Notes: generated from the letters alone by a model not told the origin. 64,000 nt of DNA from Streptomyces hyaluromycini (GCF_002217755.1 NZ_BCFL01000016.1:1284319-1348318); one strand, 5' to 3'; positions 8,029-18,642 are shown, counted from the first letter of the stretch. Translations and numbers: made by a program.

Positions 8029-10110
8029 TCACTTCGGGTCGAAGGACGCCGTCAGCGTCTTCCAGGTGTCCTTGCGCAGCTCGCTGCTCCAGTCGTCGGC
8101 CTTCGCGGTGTACATCAGCGCGTACCCCTGCGTGGAGCTGACGACGAACCCCCGGTCGATCGTGTGGTACTTGGTGCCGCCGTCGACGTAAGTGAACTCC
8201 CAGTCGGCCGTGTTCCAGCCCCGGTAGCTCACCGCGGCTATGCGGATCTTCTGGTACTGGGAGCGCACCATGTAGCGCTCCTGGTTCTTCCAGTCCGCCA
8301 CCGGGTCGTCCTTGGGCGTGCTCGTCCAGGCGATCAGCAGCTTCTGCCCGTCGGGCCCGGTGAACCGGTCCCCGGCGGAACTGCTGGTCTGGAACTTCCA
8401 GCCCTTGGGCAGCCCGATGGAGTACCCCTGGTCGCCCTTGTACTTCAGCACCACCGGCGCGCTGCCACTGCCACTGCCACTGCCACTGCCACTGCCACTG
8501 CCACTGCCACTGGAGTTCGACGCCGACGCGTCGTCGCCGGACTCGTCCGAGCCGTCGCTCCCGGCGGTCTGGGCCGCCGACGCGTCCCCGTCCGCCACCG
8601 TGCCGCCGCTCGTGTCCTCCTTGGTGGAGTTCCCGGAACCGGACTTCGAACCAGAACCGGAACCGGCGCTCGCGCTCGCCCCGGAGGTCGCCACCGCCTT
8701 GGAACCGCCGCTCTTGCCGCTCCCCTTGCTCTGCCCGTCGTCGCCGTTCAGCACGATGGCGAGCACGGTGCCGAGCACCGCGAGCACCACCACCACGGCG
8801 ATGATCACCAGGGTGCGCTTCGGCACCACATCGGTGAGCGGCGCCTTGGGCACGGGCCGGGGCGCCAGGTCCAGATCCGGCGGCGGCATCACGGGCCACC
8901 CCGAACTGGCCTTGCCTGCCGTGGGCTTGGTCCCCGCCGGGGCGGTGGCAGCGCCGGACCCGCCGGCAGCGGCCGGACGCGCACCTCCGACCGGCTCCGA
9001 GGCCGAACCGGTGACGACCGGGGCCGCGGCGGCGCCCGCCTCGGCGCCCGCGCCTGCGCTCTTCGTCCGGGTCGCGGCCGCGGCACCCGCCGCCCCCGCG
9101 GCCTTCCGCACCGACCGCAGCGCCCCGCGCAGCTTCTCCCCGGCCTCCTCGCCCCGCTTGGTCCCGGCGCCCTTCTCCTCCTGCGGCGCGTCGGGCTGCG
9201 GAGGCAGCGGTACGACCCGGGTGGCGTCCGCGGGCGCCTCCTCCGGCGCGTTGATGACCGCGTTGAGCATCGCCCGCGCGCCCGCGTCGTCCAGCCGCTT
9301 GGCCGGGTCCTTGTTGAGCAGCCCGTAGATGACGTCCTTCAGCGGTCCCGCGTTCTTGGGCTCCTCCAGCTGCTCGGTCATCACGGCCGTCAGCGTGGCG
9401 ATCGCCGACCCCTTGTCGTACGGCGGTGCGCCCTCGACCGCCGCGTACAGCAGGCCGCCCAGCGACCACAGGTCGGCCGCCGGGCCGGGCTTGTGACCGC
9501 GGGCCCGCTCCGGGGAGATGTAGGAGGGGGCGCCGACGAGCATGCCGGTGGAGGTGATGGACGGGTCGCCCTCGACCTGGGCGATGCCGAAGTCGGTGAG
9601 CACGACCCGGCCGTCGCCCTCGGAGATCAGCACGTTGGACGGCTTCACGTCCCGGTGCAGGATGCCCTCGCGGTGCGCCGACCGCAGCACGTCCAGGACC
9701 GCCAGCCCGACCTCGGCCGCCCGCTTCGGGTCCAGCAGGCCGTCCTCCCGGATGACCTCGGCCAGCGACTTGCCCTCGACCAGCTCCATCACGATCCAGG
9801 GCCGGTCGTCCTCGTCGACCACGTCGAAGACCGTCACCGCGCTGTTGTTGCGGATCCGGGCGATCGCCTTGGCCTCGCGCAGGGTGCGCGTGATCAGGCG
9901 CCGCTTCTCCTCCTCGTCGATGTTCGACGGGAACCGCAGCTCCTTGACGGCCACCGTCCGGCCGAGGGTCTCGTCCTCGGCCCGCCACACCGTGCCCATG
10001 CCGCCGCGGCCGAGCACTCCTCCCAGCCGGTACCGCCCGGCGAGAAGACGCTCGCTGTTGCCCTGACGAGTCTCCTGACGAGAAGTCCCCGCCCGCTCCG
10101 CCTCCGACAT
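8029..10110 (-). CDS. Transmembrane Ser/Thr protein kinase with Ser/Gly-repeat linker and external domain
   Basis: 693 residues from the ATG at 10110 (GAGGGG 5 nt upstream); starts at 10122 and 10149 are in frame but less supported. Kinase domain about 25-290: GRGGMGTVW, VAVKEL, HRDVKPSNV, TDFGIAQ, SPERARG. An Ala/Pro-rich juxtamembrane region, one helix (VIIAVVVVLAVLG) and a long Ser/Gly spacer ending in nine Gly-Ser pairs lead to an external domain of about 135 residues (GYSIGLPKGWKF, WEFTYV, DDWSSELRKDTW). The spacer is encoded by a hexamer repeat and could vary in length. It is the first gene of the five-gene kinase row, divergent from the serine hydrolase gene. Confidence 0.92.
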   Translation of the reverse strand: MSEAERAGTSRQETRQGNSERLLAGRYRLGGVLGRGGMGTVWRAEDETLGRTVAVKELRFPSNIDEEEKRRLITRTLREAKAIARIRNNSAVTVFDVVDEDDRPWIVMELVEGKSLAEVIREDGLLDPKRAAEVGLAVLDVLRSAHREGILHRDVKPSNVLISEGDGRVVLTDFGIAQVEGDPSITSTGMLVGAPSYISPERARGHKPGPAADLWSLGGLLYAAVEGAPPYDKGSAIATLTAVMTEQLEEPKNAGPLKDVIYGLLNKDPAKRLDDAGARAMLNAVINAPEEAPADATRVVPLPPQPDAPQEEKGAGTKRGEEAGEKLRGALRSVRKAAGAAGAAAATRTKSAGAGAEAGAAAAPVVTGSASEPVGGARPAAAGGSGAATAPAGTKPTAGKASSGWPVMPPPDLDLAPRPVPKAPLTDVVPKRTLVIIAVVVVLAVLGTVLAIVLNGDDGQSKGSGKSGGSKAVATSGASASAGSGSGSKSGSGNSTKEDTSGGTVADGDASAAQTAGSDGSDESGDDASASNSSGSGSGSGSGSGSGSGSAPVVLKYKGDQGYSIGLPKGWKFQTSSSAGDRFTGPDGQKLLIAWTSTPKDDPVADWKNQERYMVRSQYQKIRIAAVSYRGWNTADWEFTYVDGGTKYHTIDRGFVVSSTQGYALMYTAKADDWSSELRKDTWKTLTASFDPK
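8465..8512. repeat. Eight tandem CCACTG hexamers inside the kinase gene
   Basis: Eight uninterrupted copies of CCACTG (48 bp) code on the minus strand for alternating Ser-Gly in the extracellular spacer. The repeat keeps the reading frame whatever the copy number, so slippage would change only the spacer length. Confidence 0.95.
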
Positions 10111-10281
10111 GCGTCCCCTCATGACAACCCGCCCTGACAGAGCCTTCATTGTCCCTCACCCGACAAGTGCCCAACGCCCTGGGGCCCCCTGACCGCGCAT
10201 CGGGGCCGGCCGACCGGAACCCCCGGTGACGAGGGCGTCACGCGGGCCGGGATGATGGGCTGCCAGAAGGGAGGAACCCGG

Positions 10282-11325
10282 ATGCCGTCGCTTCGGACAC
10301 TGGTGGCCATACCGGTCTCTCTTGCCCTGCTGTTCGCCCCGCTGACGGCCGGTTCGGCATCCTCGACGGAGGCCACGGACCCGCTCCTGTCACAGTTCGT
10401 CACCAAAGGCGGAGCACCCGCCGCCGCTCTCCTGGACCGCGACGGCGACGACGTCCGCTATGCGGCCGCCGGCCGGGGCATCGCCCGTGCCGACCGCTTC
10501 CGCGCCGGCAGCATCACGAAGACCTTCATCGCCACCGTCGTCCTGCAACTGGCCGCGGAACACCGGCTCTCCCTGTCCGACCCCGTGGAGCGGTACCTGC
10601 CGGGGCTGCTGCGCGCACGCGGCGTCGACGGGCGCAGGATCACCCTGCGGGCCCTGCTCAGCCACACCGCGGGGCTCGCCGACTTCACCGCGGTCACCCG
10701 GGGTGCCGTCCCCCTGACCCCGCTTCAGGCCGTACGCGTCTCGCTCTCCCTTCCTTCGACCCGGCCGGGTCGCTACGCGTACTCCAGCACCGGCTACGTC
10801 GTACTCGGCATGGTCATCCGCCAGGTCACCGGCCGCTCGTACGCCACCGAGGTCCGGCGCCGCATCATCACCCCCCTCCGTCTGACGGGCACGTCCCTCC
10901 CGGGCGCCCGCACCACCCTGCCCTTCCCGCACGGCCGCGCCTACGCGGCCGACGGCTCCGACGTCACCGAGCTCGACCCGCGCGTGGCCGGCGCGGCGGG
11001 CGAGCTGGTGACCACGCTCGACGACCTGGACCGCTTCTACGCGGCGCTGCTGGATGGCGAGCTGCTGCCCCCGCGCCGGCTGCGCGAGATGCTCGACACC
11101 CGTGCCGCACAGGGCGCGTACGGTCTGGGGATCTTTCCTGTGAAGCTGCCGTGCGGGACCACGGTGTGGGGGCACAACGGCCGGATCGCGGGCAGCTATG
11201 TGCGCAGCGCTGCCTCGATCGGCGGCCGGCACGTCCTCACGTTCCGGGTGAACACGACGGCGATCGCGGACCCTGACCTCGAACCCGCACTGCTCGCCGC
11301 CGAGTTCTGCCCTCGCACCGGGTAG
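10282..11325 (+). CDS. Secreted serine hydrolase of the beta-lactamase/D-Ala-D-Ala carboxypeptidase family
   Basis: 347 residues from the ATG at 10282, which has GGAGG 7 nt upstream; the ATG at 10252 is not supported. A signal peptide (MPSLRTLVAIPVSLALLFAP) ends near residue 30. Penicillin-binding motifs are present: SITK with the nucleophile serine, YSS in place of the usual YxN, and HNG (WGHNGRIAGS) in place of KTG. This pattern fits class C-like beta-lactamase-family peptidases and esterases, which act outside the membrane on peptidoglycan peptides or small esters. No resistance context is visible. It is divergent from the kinase row, sharing a 170-bp promoter gap. Confidence 0.85.
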   Translation: MPSLRTLVAIPVSLALLFAPLTAGSASSTEATDPLLSQFVTKGGAPAAALLDRDGDDVRYAAAGRGIARADRFRAGSITKTFIATVVLQLAAEHRLSLSDPVERYLPGLLRARGVDGRRITLRALLSHTAGLADFTAVTRGAVPLTPLQAVRVSLSLPSTRPGRYAYSSTGYVVLGMVIRQVTGRSYATEVRRRIITPLRLTGTSLPGARTTLPFPHGRAYAADGSDVTELDPRVAGAAGELVTTLDDLDRFYAALLDGELLPPRRLREMLDTRAAQGAYGLGIFPVKLPCGTTVWGHNGRIAGSYVRSAASIGGRHVLTFRVNTTAIADPDLEPALLAAEFCPRTG

Positions 11326-11525
11326 AACGGCCGGGGACCGAAGGAAGATCCCGACACCGGGTCACTCGATCGGGTGCGGCCCGAGGGCCGAGCGGCGCGG
11401 CCGGTCCGGCACCGCCGGACACCGGCGTCGTGACTCGGCGCCCTTGCGGCGGAGAAGGGTTTCCGGCGGCCGACCGGCAAGTAGGACCGGGAACCACGTG
11501 CTGCGGCGCCCGGCACCGGCAGGCG

Positions 11526-11584
11526 GCACCCGGCACCCGGCACCCGGCACCCGGCACCCGGCACCCGGCACCCGGCACCCGGCA
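11526..11584. repeat. Heptanucleotide tandem repeat GCACCCG, about 8.4 copies
   Basis: Eight perfect GCACCCG copies plus GCA lie in the 310-bp gap between the convergent serine hydrolase and glpD genes. Related partial units stand just before it (near 11510) and after it (GCACCCGG at 11589). Apart from this repeat the gap holds no gene or clear terminator that I can see. Confidence 0.95.
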
Positions 11585-11635
11585 GACTGCACCCGGCCAT
11601 GGCCCCGCGGCCATAGCCCCCCGCCCGACCGCCAC

Positions 11636-13342
11636 CTACCGCGGCACGATGTCCGGCGCTCCCAGCCTTGCCGCGTCCGCCGTCAGGTCGTCCGGCTGGA
11701 GCTGGGATTCGCGTTCCGCCTCCACGCGCTTCTCGTAGTGCTCGACCTCCCGCTCGATCTGGTCCTTGTCCCAGCCGAGGACCGGTGCCATCAGCTCGGC
11801 GGCCTCGCGGGCGCTGCGGGTGCCGCGGTCGAAGGTCTCGATGGAGATACGGGTGCGGCGGGTCAGGACGTCGTCGAGGTGGCGGGCGCCCTCGTGGGAG
11901 GCGGCGTACACGACCTCGGCGCGCAGGTAGTCGTCGGCGGCCGAGAGCGGCTCGCCCAGGCCCGGGTCGGCGGCGATGAGTTCGAGCACCTCGTCCGCCA
12001 TCGAGCCGTACCGGTTGAGCAGGTGCTCGACGCGCACCACGTGCAGGCCGGTGCGGGCGGCGATCCGGGCCCGGGCGTTCCACATCGCCCGGTAGCCCTC
12101 CGCGCCGAGCAGCGGGATGTCCTCGGTGACGCACTCCGCGACCCGCATGTCGAGCCCGTGCACCGCCTCGTCGACGGCGTCCTTGGCCATCACCCGGTAC
12201 GTCGTGTACTTGCCGCCCGCGACGACCACGAGCCCCGGCACCGGATGCGCGACCGTGTGCTCGCGCGAGAGCTTGCTGGTGGCGTCGGACTCGCCGGCCA
12301 GCAGCGGACGCAGTCCGGCGTAGACGCCCTGGACGTCGTCGCGCGACAGCGGGACCGCGAGCACCGAGTTGACGTGGTTGAGGAGGTAGTCGATGTCGGC
12401 GCTGGAGGCGGCCGGGTGGGCCTTGTCCAGGTCCCAGTCGGTGTCGGTGGTGCCGACGATCCAGTGCCGGCCCCAGGGGATGACGAACAGGACCGACTTC
12501 TCGGTGCGCAGGATCAGGCCGGTCGTGGAGTGGATGCGGTCCCTGGGGACGACCAGGTGGATGCCCTTGGAGGCACGGACGTGGAACTGGCCGCGCTCGC
12601 CGACCATCGCCTGCGTGTCGTCGGTCCACACCCCGGTCGCGTTGACGACCTGCTGGGCGCGGATCTCGTACTCCCCGCCGCCCTCCACGTCCTGCACCCG
12701 GGCCCCGACGACCCGCTCGCCCTCGCGCAGGAACCCGGTCACCCGCGCGCGGTTGGCCGCCTTGGCGCCGTAGGACACCGCCGTGCGCACCAGGGTCGCC
12801 GTGTAGCGGGCGTCGTCCATCTGGGCGTCGTAGTACTGGATGGCGCCGACCAGGGCGTCCTTGCGCAGCGCGGGCGCGACCCGCAGGGCGTGGCGGCGGC
12901 TCAGGTGACGGTGGGCGGGCAGGCCCCGGCCGTGGCCGCGGGCCATCGACATCGCGTCGTAGAGCGCGACGCCCGAGCCGGCGTACAGGCGCTCCCAGCC
13001 CTGGTGCTGGAGCGGGTAGAGGAAGGGCACCGGCTTGACCAGGTGCGGGGCGAGGCGCTCCAGGAGCAGGCCGCGCTCCTTGAGGGCCTCGCGGACCAGG
13101 GCGAAGTCGAGCATCTCCAGATAGCGCAGGCCGCCGTGGATCAGCTTGCTGGACCTGCTGGAGGTGCCGGACGCCCAGTCGCGGGCCTCCACGATGCCGG
13201 TGTTCAGGCCCCGGGTGGCCGCGTCCAGCGCGGTGCCCGCGCCGACCACTCCGCCGCCCACCACCAGCACGTCCAACTCGCGCTCGGCCATGGCCGCCAG
13301 GGACTCCGCACGCTGCTCCGGCCCCAGTGTCGCTGTCCTCAC
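11636..13342 (-). CDS. glpD: Aerobic glycerol-3-phosphate dehydrogenase
   Basis: 568 residues from the GTG at 13342, which has a strong GGGAGG 5 nt upstream; longer in-frame starts (13366, 13396) lack this. The FAD-binding dinucleotide fold is at the start (VLVVGGGVVGAGTALDAATRG), followed by the family signature RSSKLIHGGLRYLE and later GGKYTTYRVMAKDAV and the C-terminal helical domain. The enzyme oxidises sn-glycerol 3-phosphate to dihydroxyacetone phosphate at the membrane and passes electrons to quinone, linking lipid and glycerol catabolism to respiration. No glpF or glpK lies next to it in this window, so it appears to be a free-standing copy. Confidence 0.95.
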   Translation of the reverse strand: MRTATLGPEQRAESLAAMAERELDVLVVGGGVVGAGTALDAATRGLNTGIVEARDWASGTSSRSSKLIHGGLRYLEMLDFALVREALKERGLLLERLAPHLVKPVPFLYPLQHQGWERLYAGSGVALYDAMSMARGHGRGLPAHRHLSRRHALRVAPALRKDALVGAIQYYDAQMDDARYTATLVRTAVSYGAKAANRARVTGFLREGERVVGARVQDVEGGGEYEIRAQQVVNATGVWTDDTQAMVGERGQFHVRASKGIHLVVPRDRIHSTTGLILRTEKSVLFVIPWGRHWIVGTTDTDWDLDKAHPAASSADIDYLLNHVNSVLAVPLSRDDVQGVYAGLRPLLAGESDATSKLSREHTVAHPVPGLVVVAGGKYTTYRVMAKDAVDEAVHGLDMRVAECVTEDIPLLGAEGYRAMWNARARIAARTGLHVVRVEHLLNRYGSMADEVLELIAADPGLGEPLSAADDYLRAEVVYAASHEGARHLDDVLTRRTRISIETFDRGTRSAREAAELMAPVLGWDKDQIEREVEHYEKRVEAERESQLQPDDLTADAARLGAPDIVPR

Positions 13343-13658
13343 CGCTGCCTCCCGCTCTGCCGCCATCGGCCATCGCTCGCCACGGCCATCGCTCACCGCG
13401 GGTCACCGGTCGTCGTCGGTCACGTCGGCCGCGCCCGGCGGGCGTGGCCCCTGCCCAAATTCTGACCGGCTTGCCCGACTTCAGCCACCACTCACCCCCA
13501 GCCTGTGGACAACGGTCACCGAACCCACGGAAGACACATGAACACAATCCCGCATAACGGTCATATTTACTCCTAGTCTGACAGTGCGCCTCGCTCATCC
13601 TGTCCACAGGGCTTGCGCACCTGTCCCGCTTCGGTTACTGGGAAGGACGGCCCACGCC

Positions 13659-14867
13659 ATGCCCGCAGACCTCGCCGTCATCGGACTCGGTCCCTACGGC
13701 CTGCCCCTGGCCCAGGCCGCCGTGGCCGCCGGCATGCCCACGATCGGCTATGCCACCGGCCCCGAGGCGGGCTCGCTCAGCCCCGCCGAGCTGCGCCGGA
13801 TGCTCGCGAAAGGCTTCCGGGTGGTGGAGGACCCGGCCCAGCTGGGGCGGGTGCGGACCGCGGTGATCTGCGCGCCGACCCCGCGCGGCGCCGACGGCGG
13901 GCTCGACCTGAGCCAGGTGGAGGCCGCCGCGCGCACCCTGGCCGCGCGGCTGCGTCCGCACACGACGGTGATCCTGGAGTCGCCGGTCCACCCGGGGACG
14001 ACGGAGGACTTCCTGCGGCCCCTGCTGGAGAAGGGCTCGGGCCTGCGCGCGGGCCGCGACTTCCACCTCGCCTATTCGCCCAGCCGGGTGGATCCCGGCA
14101 ACCGCGACTTCACTCCGGCCAACACCCCGAAGGTCATCGGCGGCTTCACGCCCGCGTGCACGGAGTCGGCCGCCACGTTCTACAGCCGGCTCACCGACAA
14201 GGTCGTACGCGCGCGTGGCCCCCGCGAAGCCGAGACCGTGCAGCTCCTGGAGACCAACTTCCGTCACGTCAACATCGCCCTCGTCAACGAGATGGCCGTC
14301 CTCTGCCACGACCTGGGCGTCGACCTGTGGGACGTCATCCGCTGCGCGGAGACCAAGCCGTTCGGCTTCCAGGCCTTCCGCCCCGGCCCCGGCATCGGCG
14401 GGCACGGCGTCGCCCAGGACCTGTCCGGCCTCGCGAGCCGCGGCCTGCGCATGGTGGAACTGGCCCAGCAGGTCAACAGCCGGATGCCGGGGTACGTCGT
14501 CCAGCGCGCCGCCGCCCTCCTCAACGAGCACGGCAAGTCGGCGCGCGGCGCGCGCGTGCTGCTGCTCGGGGTCACCTACAAGGCCGACCTCGCCGACCAG
14601 CAGAACAGCCCCGCCCAGGAGCTCGCGATCCGCCTCATGGAGCTCGGCGCCTCGGTCAGCTACCACGACCCGCACATCTCGTCCTGGAGCGTCCTGGACC
14701 GCCCGGTCCCGCGCGCGGACTCCCTCTACGAGGCGGCCGCCGACGCCGACCTGACGATCCTGGTCCAACAGCACCGTACGTACGACCTTCAGGGCCTTTC
14801 GGTGAAGGCCCAGTTGCTGCTGGACACGCGCGGGGCGACCCCGACGGGGGCGGCGCACCGGCTCTGA
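13659..14867 (+). CDS. UDP-glucose/GDP-mannose dehydrogenase-family protein lacking the catalytic cysteine
   Basis: 402 residues from the ATG at 13659 (GGAAGGA about 12 nt upstream). Three-domain nucleotide-sugar dehydrogenase: N-terminal NAD fold (VIGLGPYGLPLAQAA), central dimer domain (ETNFRHVNIALVNEMA), C-terminal UDP-binding domain (LGVTYKADLADQQNSPAQEL). It looks closest to the WecC branch, which oxidises UDP-ManNAc to its uronic acid. However, the motif that carries the nucleophilic cysteine (GGHC) reads GGHG here, so position 250 is glycine, and the following lysine/aspartate signature is changed. Full four-electron oxidation therefore looks unlikely; a single-step dehydrogenase or a binding role is possible. 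Confidence 0.85.
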   Translation: MPADLAVIGLGPYGLPLAQAAVAAGMPTIGYATGPEAGSLSPAELRRMLAKGFRVVEDPAQLGRVRTAVICAPTPRGADGGLDLSQVEAAARTLAARLRPHTTVILESPVHPGTTEDFLRPLLEKGSGLRAGRDFHLAYSPSRVDPGNRDFTPANTPKVIGGFTPACTESAATFYSRLTDKVVRARGPREAETVQLLETNFRHVNIALVNEMAVLCHDLGVDLWDVIRCAETKPFGFQAFRPGPGIGGHGVAQDLSGLASRGLRMVELAQQVNSRMPGYVVQRAAALLNEHGKSARGARVLLLGVTYKADLADQQNSPAQELAIRLMELGASVSYHDPHISSWSVLDRPVPRADSLYEAAADADLTILVQQHRTYDLQGLSVKAQLLLDTRGATPTGAAHRL

Positions 14868-14916
14868 GCGGGCCCGGAGCCCGCGTGCGAAAGGGCCCGG
14901 CGCCAGTGCGCGAAAA

Positions 14917-14945
14917 GGCCGGTCACCCGCCCCGGGTGACCGGCC
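14917..14945. terminator. Strong hairpin terminator between convergent genes
   Basis: A 13-bp perfect stem (GGCCGGTCACCCG, loop CCC, then its complement) lies between the dehydrogenase-like gene ending at 14867 and guaB3 ending at 14964. It should stop transcripts from both sides. Confidence 0.85.
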
Positions 14946-14963
14946 CTCCGTTCGCCGTACGGG

Positions 14964-16088
14964 CTACCGCTTGTGCTGCGAGTCCGCGACCGTCACCTCG
15001 ACGCGCTGGAACTCCTTCAGCTCGCTGTAGCCGGTCGTGGCCATGGCCCGGCGCAGGGCGCCGAAGAGGTTCATCGAACCGTCGGGGGTGTGGGACGGGC
15101 CGGTGAGGATCTCCTCGATGGTGCCGACCGTGCCGAGGTCGACCTTCTTGCCGCGCGGGAGCTCCTCGTTGACGGCCTCCATGCCCCAGTGGTGGCCCTT
15201 GCCGGGACCGTCGGTCGCGCGGGCCAGCGGGGAGCCCATCATCACCGAGTCGGCGCCGCAGGCGATCGCCTTGGGGAGGTCGCCGGACCAGCCGACACCG
15301 CCGTCGGCGATCACGTGGACGTAGCGGCCGCCGGACTCGTCCATGTAGTCGCGGCGGGCGGCGGCCACGTCCGCGACCGCGGTGGCCATGGGGACCTGGA
15401 TGCCGAGCACGTTGCGCGTGGTGTGGGCGGCGCCGCCGCCGAAGCCGACGAGCACGCCCGCCGCGCCCGTGCGCATCAGGTGCAGGGCCGCCGTGTAGGT
15501 GGCGCAACCGCCGACGATCACCGGGACGTCGAGCTCGTAGATGAACTGCTTCAGGTTCAGCGGCTCGTGCGAGGACGAGACGTGCTCCGCGGAGACCGTC
15601 GTACCGCGGATGACGAAGATGTCCACGCCCGCGTCCACGACCGCCTTGGAGAACTGCGCGGTGCGCTGCGGGGAGAGCGCGGCCGCCGTGACCACGCCGG
15701 AGTCGCGCACCTCCTTGATGCGCGCGCCGATCAGCTCCTCCTTGATGGGGGCGGAGTAGATCTCCTGGAGGCGGCGGGTGGCGGTGTCGGCGTCCAGCTC
15801 GACGATCTCGTCGAGGAGGGGCTGCGGGTCCTCGTACCGGGTCCACAGGCCTTCGAGGTTCAGCACGCCGAGGCCGCCGAGCTCGCCGATGCGGATCGCG
15901 GTGGCCGGGGAGACGACCGAGTCCATGGGTGCGGCCAGGAACGGCAGCTCGAAGCGGTAGGCGTCGATCTGCCAGGCGATCGAGACCTCCTTCGGGTCCC
16001 GCGTACGGCGGCTGGGGACGACGGCGATGTCGTCGAAGGCGTACGCCCGGCGGCCGCGCTTGCCGCGCCCGATCTCGATCTCAGTCAC
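14964..16088 (-). CDS. guaB3: IMP dehydrogenase-family protein GuaB3
   Basis: 374 residues starting MTEIEIGRGKRGRRAYAFDD, the typical length and N-terminus of the actinobacterial GuaB3 family. It has the (beta/alpha)8 barrel (PFLAAPMDSVV, VGFGGGAAHTTRNVLG, GGVGWSGDLPKAIACGAD) but no CBS domains. The cysteine-containing active loop of true IMP dehydrogenase (GSICTTR) reads AHTTRNV here, so it is probably not a standard IMP dehydrogenase. A GMP-reductase-like or regulatory role in guanine nucleotide balance has been discussed for the family. It follows guaB on the same strand after a 105-bp gap with a hairpin. Confidence 0.93.
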   Translation of the reverse strand: MTEIEIGRGKRGRRAYAFDDIAVVPSRRTRDPKEVSIAWQIDAYRFELPFLAAPMDSVVSPATAIRIGELGGLGVLNLEGLWTRYEDPQPLLDEIVELDADTATRRLQEIYSAPIKEELIGARIKEVRDSGVVTAAALSPQRTAQFSKAVVDAGVDIFVIRGTTVSAEHVSSSHEPLNLKQFIYELDVPVIVGGCATYTAALHLMRTGAAGVLVGFGGGAAHTTRNVLGIQVPMATAVADVAAARRDYMDESGGRYVHVIADGGVGWSGDLPKAIACGADSVMMGSPLARATDGPGKGHHWGMEAVNEELPRGKKVDLGTVGTIEEILTGPSHTPDGSMNLFGALRRAMATTGYSELKEFQRVEVTVADSQHKR

Positions 16089-16146
16089 GTCTGTGGCCTT
16101 TCCCTCTGCGTTTCAGCGTCTTCCAGTATCGCCGACGGGTACGGCA

Positions 16147-16177
16147 AGGGCGGCCCCGGTGCACCCGGGACCGCCCT
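16147..16177 (-). terminator. Intergenic hairpin between guaB and guaB3
   Basis: AGGGCGG at 16147-16153 pairs with CCGCCCT at 16171-16177, extended inside by CCCGG with CCGGG. It follows the guaB stop at 16194 and should reduce read-through into guaB3, so guaB3 probably has its own promoter. Confidence 0.65.
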
Positions 16178-16193
16178 GGAAAGGCCGTGGCGA

Positions 16194-17738
<1,545 letters not shown>

Positions 17739-17964
17739 CTAACGGGAAGCACGGGTCCCAAATTCCACGGTACGACTCAGCTCCGGGCTTCGTATGTTCG
17801 TACGGAAACGGGCGTGCACCTGTTCATCTAGGGCGCAGGTGTGAGGCCGTGGCAGGGGCGGGCGCGGGTTCGGCAGCGCCGGAAAACGCCGTCGTGGCCG
17901 TGCGCCGTGGCGGCTGGGAAGAAGCTGCCGCAGGCCGGCGGGCCGGAGCGGAAGAGGGCTCGGC

Positions 17965-18642
17965 CTACTGCTCCGCCAGCGCCCGCAACCGGCTCAGGGC
18001 CCGGTGCTGGGCCACTCGCACCGCACCCGGTGACATTCCCAACATCTGGCCGGTCTCCTCGGCCGTGAGACCCACGGCGATCCGGAGCAGCAGCAGCTCG
18101 CGCTGGTTCTCCGGGAGGTTGGCCAGGAGTTTCTTGGCCCATTCGGCGTCGCTGCTGAGCAGCGCGCGCTCCTCGGGGCCGAGGGAGTCGTCGGGGCGTT
18201 CCGGCATCTCGTCCGAGGGGACGGCCGTGGACCCCGGGTGGCGCATCGCGGCGCGCTGCAGGTCGGCGACCTTGTGGGAGGCGATCGCGAAGACGAAGGC
18301 CTCGAAGGGGCGGCCGGTGTCGCGGTAGCGGGGCAGGGCCAGCAGGACCGCCACGCAGACTTCCTGGGCGAGGTCCTCGACGAAGTGCCGGGCATCGCCC
18401 GGGAGGCGGGACAGCCGGGTACGGCAGTAGCGCAGCGCGAGGGGGTGGACATGGGCGAGCAGGTCGTGCGTGGCCTGCTCGTCCCCGTCTACGGCGCGAT
18501 GGACGAGAGCGCCGATCGTCCCTACGGCAGTGACCGCCTCGTCGTCGCGCATCGGTCCATGGTGCCCTGCTGCCGTCGGCGGCGTGGCATCGCGTCCGTC
18601 GTTGTGCACCGAAGCGTTATGAGCAGGTGCGCCGGAACTCAT
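17965..18642 (-). CDS. shbA: ECF-type RNA polymerase sigma factor, ShbA/SigD orthologue by position
   Basis: 225 residues from the ATG at 18642 (GGGAGGG 8 nt upstream); starts at 18693 and 18552 are possible. Sigma region 2 is seen in [20 protein letters not shown] with the following [15 protein letters not shown], and region 4 in [20 protein letters not shown] with the helix-turn-helix. There is a disordered N-terminal extension. The location between guaB and bldM/whiD matches ShbA, reported in Streptomyces griseus to drive the principal sigma gene hrdB, and SigD of mycobacteria. No anti-sigma gene like rsdA lies beside it. Assignment rests on synteny and overall fit. Confidence 0.8.
   Translation of the reverse strand: MSSGAPAHNASVHNDGRDATPPTAAGHHGPMRDDEAVTAVGTIGALVHRAVDGDEQATHDLLAHVHPLALRYCRTRLSRLPGDARHFVEDLAQEVCVAVLLALPRYRDTGRPFEAFVFAIASHKVADLQRAAMRHPGSTAVPSDEMPERPDDSLGPEERALLSSDAEWAKKLLANLPENQRELLLLRIAVGLTAEETGQMLGMSPGAVRVAQHRALSRLRALAEQ

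Noticed and set aside
5087..8191. Long plus-strand open frame over the pseudokinase gene (about 1030 codons)
   Set aside because: Low-complexity Arg/Gly/Pro composition, no domain, and exactly antisense to a well-supported gene; typical of GC-rich codon bias.
11526..11584. Possible CRISPR array
   Set aside because: Units are 7 bp with no spacers; it is a simple tandem repeat and no cas gene is near.
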